From contig CAJNDS010001154.1 in the NCBI GenBank assembly GCA_905221605.1, positions 1 to 31,523 on the forward strand: a stretch of DNA of 31,523 bases. Direction: 5' to 3'. The position numbers were made by a program, and so were the translations under genes. The notes beneath the pieces were generated by a model. That model searched no databases. It had not been told where the DNA came from and worked only from the letters and a program-made list of their open reading frames with translations. The stretch is from Symbiodinium natans. Its lineage: Eukaryota > Sar > Dinophyceae > Suessiales > Symbiodiniaceae. This document shows positions 9,609-19,273 of this stretch, in pieces; within the stretch, counting starts at the first letter, position 1; each line of letters begins with the position of its first letter.

Positions 9609-9830
9609 TCAGCTGCTGAGTTGAACAGCAGAAATGAGGGGAAACAGCAACAGCTTGGCACGGTCGTCTGGCGCCAATGATGTGTAAGCCACCACTAGCA
9701 TCAAGCCAATGTCGAGTCGCTTCACAACCTCGGGGGTGCTCTTTTGCGGTGCGTCTTGGCTTTGGCTTTGAGCAACGGCTGAAAAGCTTGTTTGGGTGTT
9801 TGGTTGTAAGGTGGGGGGGCTGGTGGATGA
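9609..9830 (-). CDS. Exon-like segment of unknown membrane-type protein
   Basis: A serine/glutamine/proline-rich stretch (SFSAVAQSQSQDAPQKS) leads into a hydrophobic run (RLDIGLMLVVAYTSLAPDD) and a second one (LLLFPLISAVQL) before a stop at 9609. Composition is better than in either plus-strand frame. It could be the 3' exon of a separate small gene. No family recognised. Confidence 0.3.
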   Translation of the reverse strand, partial: SSTSPPTLQPNTQTSFSAVAQSQSQDAPQKSTPEVVKRLDIGLMLVVAYTSLAPDDRAKLLLFPLISAVQLSS

Positions 9831-10221
9831 GGTTGGGCGGTGGTGAGATTGCCAGTTTTGCCAAAAGGGTGACACTAAGATGAGGACTTGGGCTGAATGT
9901 GCATGTGTTCTATTGCAGGAAGGGACACTCAACAAAAGAGAGGGATATCAGTGGCCTAGCAGAGCAGATATGATGATCAACTTTTAACTTACTGGAGGAG
10001 CATATGGTACTGGTAATAATGATTGCATAGATATTTGTTCTATAGTTTCTGCAATTTCCAAGCGACAATGTCCCACCACCAGAAGGATGGCTCCAAACCT
10101 GTTATCCAGGAATCCAGAGTCTTCAAAACCATTTGTGTGTGTGGGTGTGTTCCTTCTCATAGCAACCTTGCAAATTGAGCAGCGGACATGAGATCCGAGA
10201 TCTTACCACAAGTGCTCAAGC

Positions 10222-10373
10222 TAAGCCGAACAAAGAGATGCGGTAGAGCTTCGTTCTCTCCAAAATATGAGACGACTGGGTTCGCGCATCGCTTCTTCAA
10301 GAAGTTTGGGCCCTTCAAAATGTGGCTCATGGGCTGACTCACGCAACATGGCGCGAATGCTACAACCACACAC
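10222..10373 (-). CDS. Exon-like segment, possible C-terminus
   Basis: GCGCGAG|GTGTGT opens a frame reading VCGCSIRAMLRESAHEPHF, then PKLLEEAMREPSRLIFWRE, with a stop just below 10222. The protein is helical and charged. The frame is also open upstream of the acceptor to 10439. Not recognised. Confidence 0.3.
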
Positions 10374-10429
10374 CTCGCGCACATCTCCATGCGAAAGAGC
10401 CTTTTGTGTGCTCCCATGTGTGCTCCCAT

Positions 10430-10560
10430 TTTCCGTCAAGCCCTAAAGCACTGGCCTTCGATGAAGTAACCGTAGTTTCTGTGGTTCTCTTGGCTTTGCC
10501 GGTCTGGGGTTCGCCAAACAGTCCTTGCAAGAGCTGGCATAGGTCCAAAGAAATGTGTCC
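10430..10560 (-). CDS. Exon-like segment upstream of the previous one
   Basis: The frame reads HISLDLCQLLQGLFGEPQTG, then a lysine/threonine/serine-rich linker. It is in a different frame from 10222-10373, and only about 40 bases separate them, so the pair needs either a very short intron or an indel. The overlapping plus-strand ORF (10322-10903) has poorer composition. Confidence 0.28.
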
Positions 10561-11070
10561 CAATGGGCCCAATTTAGTTAGGCATCATGTCAGCCAAGGC
10601 TCAGAAACAAGGCTATGGGAATCCCAGCACACCACACCAGCAACCCAGCCAAAGCGATCAGGGCCAGTGGAGCATGGTCGAACGACCAGCATACAATGTC
10701 CTTGCTCGGAGTGTCAATCAGAAGCTGTGCGGATTAGGCAAGGGGCATCCGAAATCGCACATGAAAGCTCCCTCGTCTTCTTGCAAAGCAGGAGTCCGGA
10801 TGCTGGACTAAGCGTTGCACCACCTCTCCACTGCCTTCGGCAAGACGCAAGGAAGCTCTCACATTTGCTGGCAACTTGTGCCAGTGGAGTCCCTAGATCC
10901 TAAACCCTATAATCTAAAGATGTTATTCGCCATGCCCACCTCTCATGATCCTGCACTACTTCTGCGATGTTCCCTTACACACTGCTGCAAGTCATGTCCA
11001 CATGCGGAGTACTTAATGAGGTACAGAGGTCGCTGGGACGTGGAAGCGTAGGATAGCGTAGGAACTCCGC

Positions 11071-11400
11071 GTGGCTTGTCAAAAGAAAACAAAAACTTGC
11101 TGTGCCGATTGGGAAAGAGAAATCTTCCGTGTGTTAGGCAACTCTCTCTTGCCACAACAAGTCGGCGAGCTTCAAAACATTGGAGAAAGCGTTCCTGTAG
11201 GGTTGAAGGTGCCGTTCACGGGGGTTTCGGACTTTAAAGACGTCCACTTAAAGGGGTCCCCTTTGAAGGGAAAAACTCGTCCACTGCGCAGCATAAGAAC
11301 ACTTCAAGTGCAGAGTGCACTAACCCTGCACTTGGAAGCTGCCCTTACCGAGAATGGGGACTCTCGTCGCGGAACAGTCGCCGTGCGCTGGAAGCTGTGA
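11071..11400 (+). CDS. Weak ORF, unknown
   Basis: About 109 codons ending in a stop at 11398-11400. The middle is lysine/glycine-rich (HLKGSPLKGKTRPLRS) and coincides with inverted repeats, so composition may reflect the repeats. No family, no start context and no splice partner. It could be an exon of a plus-strand gene or spurious. Confidence 0.15.
   Translation: MACQKKTKTCCADWEREIFRVLGNSLLPQQVGELQNIGESVPVGLKVPFTGVSDFKDVHLKGSPLKGKTRPLRSIRTLQVQSALTLHLEAALTENGDSRRGTVAVRWKL
11250..11264. repeat. Short near-perfect inverted repeat
   Basis: AAAGGGG and CCCCTTT flank a single T, giving a 7-bp stem. Confidence 0.7.
11302..11338. repeat. Inverted repeat (12-bp stem)
   Basis: CTTCAAGTGCAG pairs with CTGCACTTGGAAG, with one bulged G, across a 12-base loop. 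It lies 38 bases from the previous inverted repeat. Confidence 0.7.
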
Positions 11401-11590
11401 AGGGTTCGGCACTCACCACGAGCTGGCTCTCTCTACCGGGCATGGTCGACGGTCGTGTCTCTTCGGAGCTCGGCAGCGACAAGTAGGGTGCTAAGCAGTA
11501 CCGGCACCCCTGGAGGGTGCGGAGCATCCTGGCAGCTCGTCCACTGCAACAACTTCTTTTCAAAGACGATTTTGGAAAAGGACAGGGGCT

Positions 11591-12331
11591 GTGGGCAGCC
11601 CACCGCGACGGTTGCCGTCTTCTCCTTCCCGCATTTCCTGTAGTAGCACATACTCTTTCTGGCCTGCTGATGCCGATGCTGTGCTGAGATGTGCTTACCG
11701 AGTAGGTCTTTGGCTGATGACTCAGGAACTTACATTGCTGCACCGATACCGGCAATACTATGTCAAATGTGCATCACCTCCAGATCACAACGAGAGTCAA
11801 GGAGTCGTCACAACATGTCTTATGCATCATCCTGCCTTCTGCCACTGGCGAGCACCAGATGAGCTGCAAGTACCTGGAGAATACTGTGATTCGGTTGCTA
11901 AATGTTTCTTCGGGTGGCTTAGCTTCTTTTCATTTCCCACAAGATCAGATTGTCCTGTCAGGAATGGCGGAATCGATATCCGGGGCATCACCTTTAAGAT
12001 TCCAGGATTAGGAATTCAAGAACTAGGGCTTCGGGTTGCTTTTCGGGGTTTAGGACGTCAAGCGGAAATCGAGTGCGCAGCGTCTCAAGATGTCTCAAGA
12101 GCTCTCCTCAATTTACTGAGAAAACGTGAGAGCGCCATTCGTCGGCATAGCTCGCCCAAGACGCCTGCTATGTACGGCATGACACTTTTCAACCCGTCTA
12201 GCAGGTTCTGGCTTGCTCGAAAAAATCCCAGGCGCTCTTTCAGCAACTCTGGCCATATCCCGGTCAGCGTAAGCCATACCTTGGCTGTTTGCGGAGTTAT
12301 GCAACTAAAATTCCTGAAAACGAATCCCTAA
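11591..12331 (+). CDS. Longest ORF in the window, probably not a gene
   Basis: An open frame of 246 codons. Its residue order shows no domain, no clear hydrophobic core, and many H, S, R and C residues. Part of it (12000-12055) is translated telomere-like sequence. In a genome where the convincing exons are short and on the minus strand, an ORF of this length at this base composition can arise by chance. It is listed because of its size only. Confidence 0.15.
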   Translation: MGSPPRRLPSSPSRISCSSTYSFWPADADAVLRCAYRVGLWLMTQELTLLHRYRQYYVKCASPPDHNESQGVVTTCLMHHPAFCHWRAPDELQVPGEYCDSVAKCFFGWLSFFSFPTRSDCPVRNGGIDIRGITFKIPGLGIQELGLRVAFRGLGRQAEIECAASQDVSRALLNLLRKRESAIRRHSSPKTPAMYGMTLFNPSSRFWLARKNPRRSFSNSGHIPVSVSHTLAVCGVMQLKFLKTNP

Positions 12332-13059
12332 AAGACTTCACAAAAAAAAAACAGATACTCCAAAAGACACAAGTACAACTGGCATGCTCTGTCGCAGGAG
12401 TTCTCTTGGTCGAGGAAAAGAGGTGAAGAGACCGAAATTCCTCGGCTCAACAGATGCAGCATCGATGCTGGAAAGGAACTATCACCACTTCTACTACACG
12501 CCATTGGCCATCACCATGCCATCACCATACCTAATTTTTTCAACAGGAACCGAACACTGCCAGAGAGGGTTGCAAGGCATGGCTTGTGTGACACATCGCC
12601 ACCTTTTCTCTCACGCAAGTTCTTCAATCTTGTGGAGGTCACGTGAGGGCCCATGGCAGAGCTAATCATCTACAGTATGGTCGCGAATACATGCGGCCTT
12701 TGTACCAAGTTCAAGAAGGAATGTCGGTTGCTATTGTGTTGTGGTGTTGAGATGATGTCGATCGCGCTGTGTAGTGCATCCCGGCCTGCCGGTTATAGGC
12801 ATGCTACACGACGAACCTGTGCCACCATTCGTTCCAAACAAGGAAGTGAGGGAGTGAGCAAGAACTTGAAAGGGCATTGGGTCCGCGCAAAGTGCCGCTT
12901 AATCATCTGCACTGTACCTGTCATGAAAACACCGGGCAGTGACCGCGATTCCCAGGACTGTCAATGCCAATTCGGCCTTGTGCCTGCAAGGAAGACAATT
13001 CGGGATTTTTGGAATTTCTACCAACCATAATCGAAACCATTCACCTTTCACAGGCCTTG

Positions 13060-13200
13060 TTTGTAAAAGCAGCCCGCATTCTTTTCATAAAGGTTGGCAA
13101 AAGCCACTGTAATCTTCAACTGACCAGCAACCCCTTGGTCGGACGCAGCTACTGCTACCCCTGATCCAGATTTACAGTACCCCGCCAAACTGCAAGCCGA
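13060..13200 (-). CDS. Exon-like segment, unknown
   Basis: The minus-strand frame reads GVAVAASDQGVAGQLKITVA followed by FANLYEKN, a pattern fitting alternating strands and helices. A plus-strand frame over the same bases is also fairly hydrophobic, so strand choice rests on agreement with the neighbours. Confidence 0.22.
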
Positions 13201-13554
13201 TAACTGCACATGGTCTAATCGACTGTCAACAAGACACGATCTGCATGGCATAAAGCACTTTATGGAAGCTTAGTAGGCCAGAAAACAACCCTAAAGTCTC
13301 ATTGGGTTAAGGGCTTGGGGGCTGACGTTGCTTGTGAACATGCCCAACAAAAATGCGCCACGGCCAAAGATGCTGGTAGGTGAGTCTACGCAGCCCGTAC
13401 TGAACCCCAATGCCCTTACTGTAGCCCTTTTCAGCGTTGCTACGAGTACATTTGCTCAACAAGTGGCAGGGTCGCCGCATCAATTTGACTCATACCTCTT
13501 GGCAGTTCAGCCGTATGATCGTCCTTAGATGTGGTTTGATGCATATCAGAGCAT

Positions 13555-13630
13555 GTTTAGGGCCCCTCAACCCTAAAGCCCAAACCATATAAACCATAAA
13601 CCCGGAACCCTAAACCCTAAACCCAACCCT
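13555..13630. repeat. Interstitial telomere-like tract
   Basis: CAACCCTAAAGCCC, ACCATATAAACCATAAACC and AACCCTAAACCCTAAACCC lie within 75 bases, mainly C-strand sense. The tract lies about 120 bases downstream of the stop of the next gene (minus strand). Confidence 0.75.
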
Positions 13631-13751
13631 TATTGCTTGGGCTCCAATGACTTGGGTGCTGCGGAATCACCATGCTCGCGCGGATGCGCTGGGCCGGGCC
13701 GAGGCGGGTCGCGTAGCGTTAAAATTAGAGGGCGTTGAGAGGGCGTGCTCT

Positions 13752-13841
13752 TCAAGGCAGAGCGGCTTTGGCGGTGGCTTCCACAGCGTCCTCAACAACT
13801 GTCAGTGCCGCGACCTTCTCCGCAGCATCTGCGCAAGCAGC
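13752..13841 (-). CDS. Terminal exon of the unknown helical protein
   Basis: GATCAG|GCTGCT opens 29 codons plus a TGA stop. The sequence is alanine-rich (AACADAAEKVAALTV, ending ATAKAALP). The preceding exon ends in AAAAAG|GCTTGA at phase 0, giving a GC-AG intron of 291 bases whose two borders both read AG|GCT. Confidence 0.55.
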   Translation of the reverse strand, partial: AACADAAEKVAALTVVEDAVEATAKAALP

Positions 13842-16800
13842 CTGATCTTGTACATGCAGGGGACATTTCTTGACTAACGATGTGGAATATACCTTCTCCC
13901 TTAACCTTGACGCACGGACCACAACACAAAGCAATGTCGCTGTTGGCCAGCGCGAAAACTGGTTTTTGCAGCGATTCGGGACGTCAGAAGAATAGCCCTT
14001 TCGTCCCTAAACCCCTACGCACCCAAAAATCATGGCCTGGCCACGAGAAAACCAGTTGGGATTGACTTTAGACTTCTGAAGCTTAAAGGGTCTTGGGCTG
14101 ATACACGACGTCTTCAAGTCTGTTGTTCAAGCCTTTTTTTCAGGAGCGGTAAAGGGTTTCGAGGTTGCAGGGTGTAAGAATGGGCTCAATTTGTCTGGGT
14201 CTGAGGCAGCAGCGTTGACGGCCTCCAACAGAAGAGCTGGATCACTCGCTGTCATGCGAAGCAGCTCCGGGTCAGCACCTTCTGCACAAGCAGTCACAAG
14301 CAGTAAGACAATTTAAGAGGCTCTTCCAGTGGACTGCAAAGATGCAAAACCTTACCTGGATGTAGTCTCCTTCACAGGCTTTCGTATGCCATTGAAAGTC
14401 TTACCTAGAGCCTTCGAAGGACATCGAGACACCACGGGATGGTTTGAAGCTGGGGGGGCATGGTGGCCGATGTGGCCACGTTCCACTGCTTGTCAAGTCT
14501 GAAAGAAGCACCGGCTCAGCGAATTGCTTTTGTATTTAAGCGAGAAACGGTGGGCTTCTGCAAGGGCGACTGCCACATCCATCAAATCCTCAGGTGACAT
14601 TAAGGCTGCGCTCCGTACTTATCATTGAGTGACGCCTTTGCTCAAAAATCAGCGATGGGAACGCGACAGACCTTGCGGACTTTGCTTCTTCAAAGAGTAG
14701 CAGAACCATCCTAGCCGGGGACGACGCGGACAGTCCCAAGACATTCTCACATCCTCAGAACCAGATCCGACCCTTAGCCATGCCATCTCAAGGATCGATC
14801 CCGTCTTGGTCGACGTGCCTGGGCCCGTGTCAAGGCAAGGCACAATGCGCCACCAACATCTTTCAGAGGTGCTCACTACCGTCACCGCCCTTTCTTGTTG
14901 CTTTGGTTTTGCTTCCTTGTACTCACAGCCGCCATGACATATCTGATCATGCCTGCTGCCTTTGCAGCAGCAAGTCTGGTTGGTGACTTCTGAGACCTCC
15001 ACAACTGGGTAGCAACTGCCAATTGAAGACTCATGCTTTGCAGGATCGTACGAAGCGACAGCAACTCGAAACAGCAAGCCCGGCAAGCTCTGTTCCCACT
15101 CCATGCCTGTTCCACAATACTCGCTTACAATGATCCCCACAGTTTGCTTCCGGGATTCCTTTGGCATTTCTGCACTCTATCTGAGACACCGAGGGTGACG
15201 AACAAACGTTTATATATATATATATATTTATTTAGACATATATGTATACAACATCCCAAGTGCATGCGGAGCTGCGGGTGGTGATCTTGAATGATCTTCC
15301 AGGCGAAAGCCATGGCCGCGACCCTTTTGGAGTCCACGGACTTGTGATTGTTGGAGACCAAAAGCGGACCCAAGACCTGGATAAACGATGATAAACGGGC
15401 TCACAGGTTCGCATGGTTCCCAATACATAGGCACATAAATATTGGCTACCAAATATTTGGATGTGCCCTTCTTACTTAACGGGTTCCAGAACCTCTTGGA
15501 TGATGCCATACTACTTCGTCCCAGAGTCATGTAGAAGATGTGTGCTATCAGGCACGGGTAGATGGCTCGACAACTGCCAAAGAAGGACACCGAGGTTGGT
15601 GCAGAACGTGTTGACGTGTATGCTTTTCGGAGACATATTCGAGGGTTCCGACCTTTGGGCCGTGCCCATCGCTTCCGTGCCCTGCAATGAGTCCCCTGCT
15701 CTGAAACTCAGAGGTCCGGAAACTGAAACAGTCTTGCAGTCAGCATCGGCCTTGGCATCAAGATCCGCAAGGCCCATGTCAAAGCCATCACAGAAGTCCT
15801 CTGCAGATAGCTGTACTATGCGACACTATATGTGGCGTAGTGATGTCTCTTGTGGGAACCTCTTGCTGATGACGAAGTCATTGCCAGAAATTTTGTGGGG
15901 GCACCTAGCGGAAACTTTAGCGATTCCGAGTCTTGCAAAGAAGCCAAGGGTGCTCTAGAAATGTGGAGGTCGGAACGCGATCGAGCGTGCTGGCAAGGTC
16001 TCCCTATGTCTCCCTCCCAGGTCCTGGAATTTCGGGTCCTGCATCGTCTGCAACAAGGCAATTTTCCTGCGACGGCGGTCTCGTGTTCGGGCCATGCCGA
16101 CAGAAACAAAGACCGCACTGATGAATGCTCAAACATGCACGCAAACCAAGCAATGCCCTTCACGCTCCTGATCCAAGTCTCGGACTTTGACATGCTTTTC
16201 TCCAGGAAATCTTGAGTGTAATAACGTGCATGTTGGAGCTGAAAGATGCTGAGCTCGTCCAGCATCCCGGTGTCCTTTCAGGACGGCGCGAAAACAAAAC
16301 ACATCCCCTACCTTGGGCTTTTGTGGCCATGGGATGCCCTTTACGCCCTTTCCACGCTCGCGACTTTTTGCAAACCCTTGCGCCTCGACGTCCTCCCATG
16401 TGAGGCCCTTGAGGCCTGCAAAGCCTGGGCCCTCGATGCCCTCCTCGAGCATCGGATCCATAGCGGCCTTCAGCTTCCTCTTCGCCTTCACAATCGGAAA
16501 AGGATTGAAACAAAGGACTTTTCACAAAAAGTTTCACGAAAGACTCCCACCATGTTTTCATCAGAATTTCCCATAACATGAACGTACGGCGTGCGTACAA
16601 AGCAGAATATTGCACGACAAATGCATTCAAATGTAGTAAAATACCACGGGAACGAAGTGAGCGCAAAAGGCCGTACAAAGTATGTTGCATTTACGAGCGA
16701 ACAAAGAATGCGCATGAAACGCAGTATTATCTTGGCTTCTGCCGCAGTTCATTCACACACAGGCCATGCAGCTGCTCATTGCGGGTGCAGATGGGTCCAG

Positions 16801-17862
16801 TTCTCGAAGGTCGTGTCAGTCGGCTACACGTACTATTTGAATGTACCTATGTTCTTCGCTGGAAAGTTGCAGTGCGCTCCTGCTTTCACTTTTGCTCCAC
16901 GCATGAGGTCGCATGTGAAGCTTGCCTGACGTGGCGTGAGCTCAAACATAGTAGAAGTAAAGTCTGGGTTCTGTCTGGACCGACGAATGATTCCTTACTG
17001 CGTGATGCTCTGTGTCGGGTTTAGCCAGAAGCTTCAAGGAGCCGCAGCGTTTGATTTCATCCCACTGGTCGCCTTCACCCTGGCTCTCCTTTCACTCCCA
17101 TCTGGATTGAATTCCACACCAAGGCCTGAGTCGCCAGCGCAAATTGCATGGTGTCTGACACCTACTGACCTAGTGATCAAGGAGAAGTACTGTAAACAGC
17201 TGTGCAGACTTCGATATGCCACATGCAAGTTGCAGCGCTTCTACACGTCCTGCCTAGCAACTAGGGGTTACTTCGAGTCAAATCTAAGCACGAGCCAACA
17301 AGCGATGAAAAAAACAACAAAAAGGCTATCCTATTTAATCCTATTGATCGCAAAATCCAACATGCAACTGGGCGGCTGTTTGCCAGGGGCACCACTGCGT
17401 AAACCAGGAAAATGCCTCATTCCGTTTTCACGTTGTCTTGTTGTCCAAGAGGCCCTGTAGCTTAGCACTGACCGGCAAGGGCACCCAGTCCACCAAGGCG
17501 TCTGTCGATATTACATCATGTCGTTCAGCACCAAATGACACGCTACCACGCTACACTGTACATGCTTATGCAAATGTGTAATCATGCTAGACAGAAGAAG
17601 TGATGCTTGCGTGGCAAGTGTACAGAACATCGACACGCCCAACAAGGCCGCAAACGGCGAAAGGACATAGTAGAGTCCTCGACAGCTGAGCGAAAGTAGC
17701 CGCGAATACGAAAATCCTCGTGCTGTACAAGCTGTGTACAAGTATTGTATTTAGCACTAGCACTGGATAACTGGTCTCTGTGCACCTGTCCTGGCGCCAT
17801 CATCTTGGCCACGCGATCTCCGGGGTACAACTCCGTGGCACGACAGCTGGTCGCAAAGTGCA
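13752..17862 (-). CDS. Probable multi-exon gene, unknown helical protein
   Basis: A run of short protein-like segments on the minus strand ends in a clear C-terminus at 13752-13754. In order they are 17786-17862, 17432-17501, 16999-17079, 16847-16970, 16275-16485, 15653-15800, 14927-15035, 14819-14859, 14677-14710, 14542-14588, 14412-14498, 14133-14281 and 13752-13841. Phases agree at 14677|14588, 14542|14498 and 14133|13841. Elsewhere exons are missing. Splice sites mix GT (GTAAGG, GTGAGT), GC and possible GA donors with AG|G acceptors. The C-terminal third is alanine- and leucine-rich and helical, like a helical-repeat or scaffold protein. The 5' end is unresolved, and two genes may be merged here. 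No family recognised. Confidence 0.45.
14133..14281 (-). CDS. Penultimate exon of the unknown helical protein
   Basis: GTGCAG|AAGGTG opens a 49-codon, clearly protein-like segment: GADPELLRMTASDPALLLE, then AVNAAASDPDKLSPFL and a lysine-rich end (TAPEKK). Repeated xDPxLL motifs suggest a helical repeat. A 14-base mini-exon (ending CATCCAG|GTAAGG near 14345) would join it in phase to the exon at 14412-14498, but that is speculative. Confidence 0.55.
14412..14498 (-). CDS. Exon of the unknown helical protein
   Basis: CTTTCAG|ACTTG starts LDKQWNVATSATMPPQLQ and ends WCLDVLR at CGAAG|GCTC (GC donor, phase 2). The segment is helical and hydrophobic. It lies 43 bases from the previous exon-like segment, in a compatible phase. 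Confidence 0.42.
14542..14710 (-). CDS. Two short exons of the unknown helical protein
   Basis: The segment 14677-14710 reads MVLLLFEEAKS and ends in TCC|GCAAGG. The segment 14542-14588 reads DLMDVAVALAEAHRF and starts at CTGAG|GATT. Both are at phase 0 where they join. The combined sequence is a typical amphipathic helix pair. The intervening 88 bases include a TAA and look intronic. Confidence 0.42.
14819..15035 (-). CDS. Exon pair of the unknown helical protein
   Basis: The segment 14927-15035 reads MSLQLAVATQLWRSQKSP, then RLAAAKAAGMIRYVMAA, and ends at a consensus donor GCT|GTGAGT. The segment 14819-14859 reads DVGGALCLALTRAQ and ends CAG|GCACG. Phases at this join do not match, so one border is wrong. 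A longer open frame (14649-15167) overlaps in another register but runs through the GTGAGT donor and is rejected. Confidence 0.38.
15210..15237. repeat. (TA)n microsatellite
   Basis: About ten TA units followed by TTTATTTA. It lies in a probable intron. Confidence 0.9.
15653..15800 (-). CDS. Exon-like segment, unknown
   Basis: CTGCAG|AGGACT starts EDFCDGFDMGLADLDAKADA, then CKTVSVSGPLSFRAGDSL. It could end at CAAAG|GTCGG (phase 2). The acidic start and the mixed polar tail are protein-like. The plus-strand ORF here is less so. Confidence 0.38.
16275..16485 (-). CDS. Exon of unknown basic/acidic protein
   Basis: GTGAAG|GCGAAG opens 70 codons of strongly protein-like sequence after a pyrimidine-rich stretch: AKRKLKAAMDPMLEEG, then FAGLKGLTWEDVEAQGFAKS, then WPQKPKVGDVFCFRAVLK. 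It ends at AAAG|GACAC. The KxGDVFxF pattern resembles the start of a beta-barrel nucleic-acid-binding module, but I cannot assign one. Confidence 0.5.
16847..16970 (-). CDS. Exon of unknown protein
   Basis: After a probable acceptor (GACAG|AAC or CCCAG|AC) the frame reads FTSTMFELTPRQASFTCDLM, then RGAKVKAGAHCNFPAKNI, ending ATAG|GTACAT. It is convincing at the residue level. The gap to the previous exon is only 28 bases, too short for a normal intron. Confidence 0.42.
16999..17079 (-). CDS. Exon of unknown protein
   Basis: GCCAG|GGTGAA opens 27 codons (GEGDQWDEIKRCGSLKLLA, then KPDTEHHA) ending at GCA|GTAAGG. The frame stays open past the donor to a TGA that overlaps the ATG of the next segment's MFEL. 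One of the two readings must be adjusted. Confidence 0.42.
17432..17501 (-). CDS. Exon of unknown protein
   Basis: CGACAG|ACGCC opens DALVDWVPLPVSAKLQGLL and closes at ACAAC|GTGAAA (phase 2). Good protein composition. No family. Confidence 0.4.
17786..17862 (-). CDS. Exon of unknown protein
   Basis: TTTCAG|TGCAC opens a frame containing ATELYPGDRVAKMMAPGQ and closes at GACAG|GTGCAC (phase 0). It is the most 5' segment I place in this locus. Confidence 0.38.
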
Positions 17863-19197
17863 CTGAAATCCATTGAGGAACCAAGCGGATGCCGAAGAAC
17901 TCTTGAAGGAAAGCGGTGACCTTTCAGTGTCACGGAACGACTGCCAGGCTAGTCTTCATGAGATTTCTTTGCACCGTGAAAGCTCCCACCCAGCCAGATG
18001 TATTTAATTCAGCAACTCAGTGAGCAACTCAGCAACTTGAGGAATTGCGAGCCTCCGACGGCCACGGGAATCGAATTTGGGCCTCGTCACACTCGAACGC
18101 GCCGCGGTCGCAGCCTTCAAGCATTCATGAAGCACTCGTGACTTGTGCCCTTCATTGCCCTTCTAGAATCCAAGCGACTTAGCACCAGGGCAGCCTACGG
18201 CGGATACCATGTCTGAGCCCCTGCAGAACAGTGCAAGTCAAGTTGTCTCACGCCCGATCCTGAATGTACCGTACAAAAGAGGAATATTGGGCTCCTGGAT
18301 AAATGGGTGGAATATGGTGGAATGGGCAGGCTGCTGATAGCCTCCTTGGTATGTGGGGTGGGACATGTACGACCACAAGACACCTTGCACCACAGCCACC
18401 GACCAAGCGAAGACCGGTAGATGCTCCTGAGCGCAACGGGACTTTCCGCGATCTCGTGAATTTTGAGAATTTGGCTTCCTCTAACGAGTTCACTGAAAAG
18501 TCCAGAGTCTGGCCGAGGTTCAATCTTGAAATTCGTGATGACAGATAATGCCACCATCCACTGCGTGCCGATGCGGATGACGGTGGTGTATAGTCCACTG
18601 TCTGCGCAACAGCACGTGTAACTTCGAGCAGCGTGTCAAGACCAGTGACAGTAGACACTCTCAGACATCTTGCAAGCCATGATCATGGACTCATGATGGA
18701 CTCATGGAGACTCCCTGAACCTTGCACCTGGAGCTGCTGTCCACATGACAGCCCGCTGCTGTCGTCATTGTGCTAAGCCAAAAGCACCAGACCAACAGGG
18801 AGCATCAAACCAAAGGTAAGCATCAAAGCATCACGAACAAATAAAGTTGTCGGGATCCAAACCGACATCTCACGTGCTGGAGAATGGGTTACTGCTATTT
18901 TGTGTGGGACACCTAGGCCATCCCTAGGGAGGACCCCCTCGTCGACTTCACCTTCGCTCTCAGGATCTCTCAAGCCTTACAACAAAGCCTTGACCAATGC
19001 CGAGCAGGAAGCCCCAAAGTTGTTGCATTTTCGTCCAGCTCTGTCAAACCTTCAACTGCTCGGGCACTGTTCCAGCCTTCTAGGAGCCACAGACTGCTAG
19101 GAAAAGCTGTTTCCAGCCAGGGCTGACATGCCGAAGTAGTCTGAAGCATGAAACCCACGAGCAGCACATCTGATAAGAAGACGCACTTCGCCACATT
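17863..19197. other. Ambiguous stretch between loci
   Basis: Minus-strand segments at 18580-18660 (GLDTLLEVTRAVAQTVDY) and 18390-18530 (QILKIHEIAESPVALRS) look protein-like. A plus-strand frame at 18303-18548 is equally good, so I assign neither. A hydrophobic minus-strand run (LMLTFGLMLPVGLVLLA, near 18775-18850) may be another exon. Small direct repeats (CAACTCAG near 18013-18030, GACTCATG near 18687-18710) are present. Confidence 0.3.
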
Positions 19198-19273
19198 TCA
19201 CTTCCCTGCTGCGCCTTTGTTCACGGCAGCCCGTGCCGCCAACAGAGCCAAGACAAAGTTCACAAGAACTTTC
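19198..19273 (-). CDS. Terminal exon
   Basis: A C-rich tract and GCCCCAAG|GAAAG precede KVLVNFVLALLAARAAVNK, ending GAAGK and TGA at 19198-19200. Phase 2 matches the previous exon. The 91-base GC-AG intron between them is C-rich. The two may end the cysteine-rich gene or a separate downstream gene. Confidence 0.52.

Larger units (their letters stand above)
10904..13059. other. Long stretch without a certain gene
   Basis: It contains the longest uninterrupted ORF of the window (plus 11591-12331, 246 codons) and another plus ORF at 11071-11400. Neither has a recognisable domain or compact composition, and both overlap competing frames on the other strand. Telomere-like words (GATTAGG, ACTAGGGCTTCGGG, GGGGTTTAGG) occur at 12003-12055, and TCCTAAACCCT at 10896-10907. 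Two hairpins at 11250-11338 are listed separately. Confidence 0.4.

Noticed and set aside
11591-12331. Longest ORF of the window, 246 codons, plus strand
   Set aside because: No domain, poor composition, includes translated telomere-like sequence, and lies opposite to the prevailing gene direction. Kept only as a low-confidence entry.
14649-15167. 172-codon minus-strand ORF
   Set aside because: It reads through a consensus donor (GCT|GTGAGT), and a different register gives better helical segments that fit neighbouring exons.
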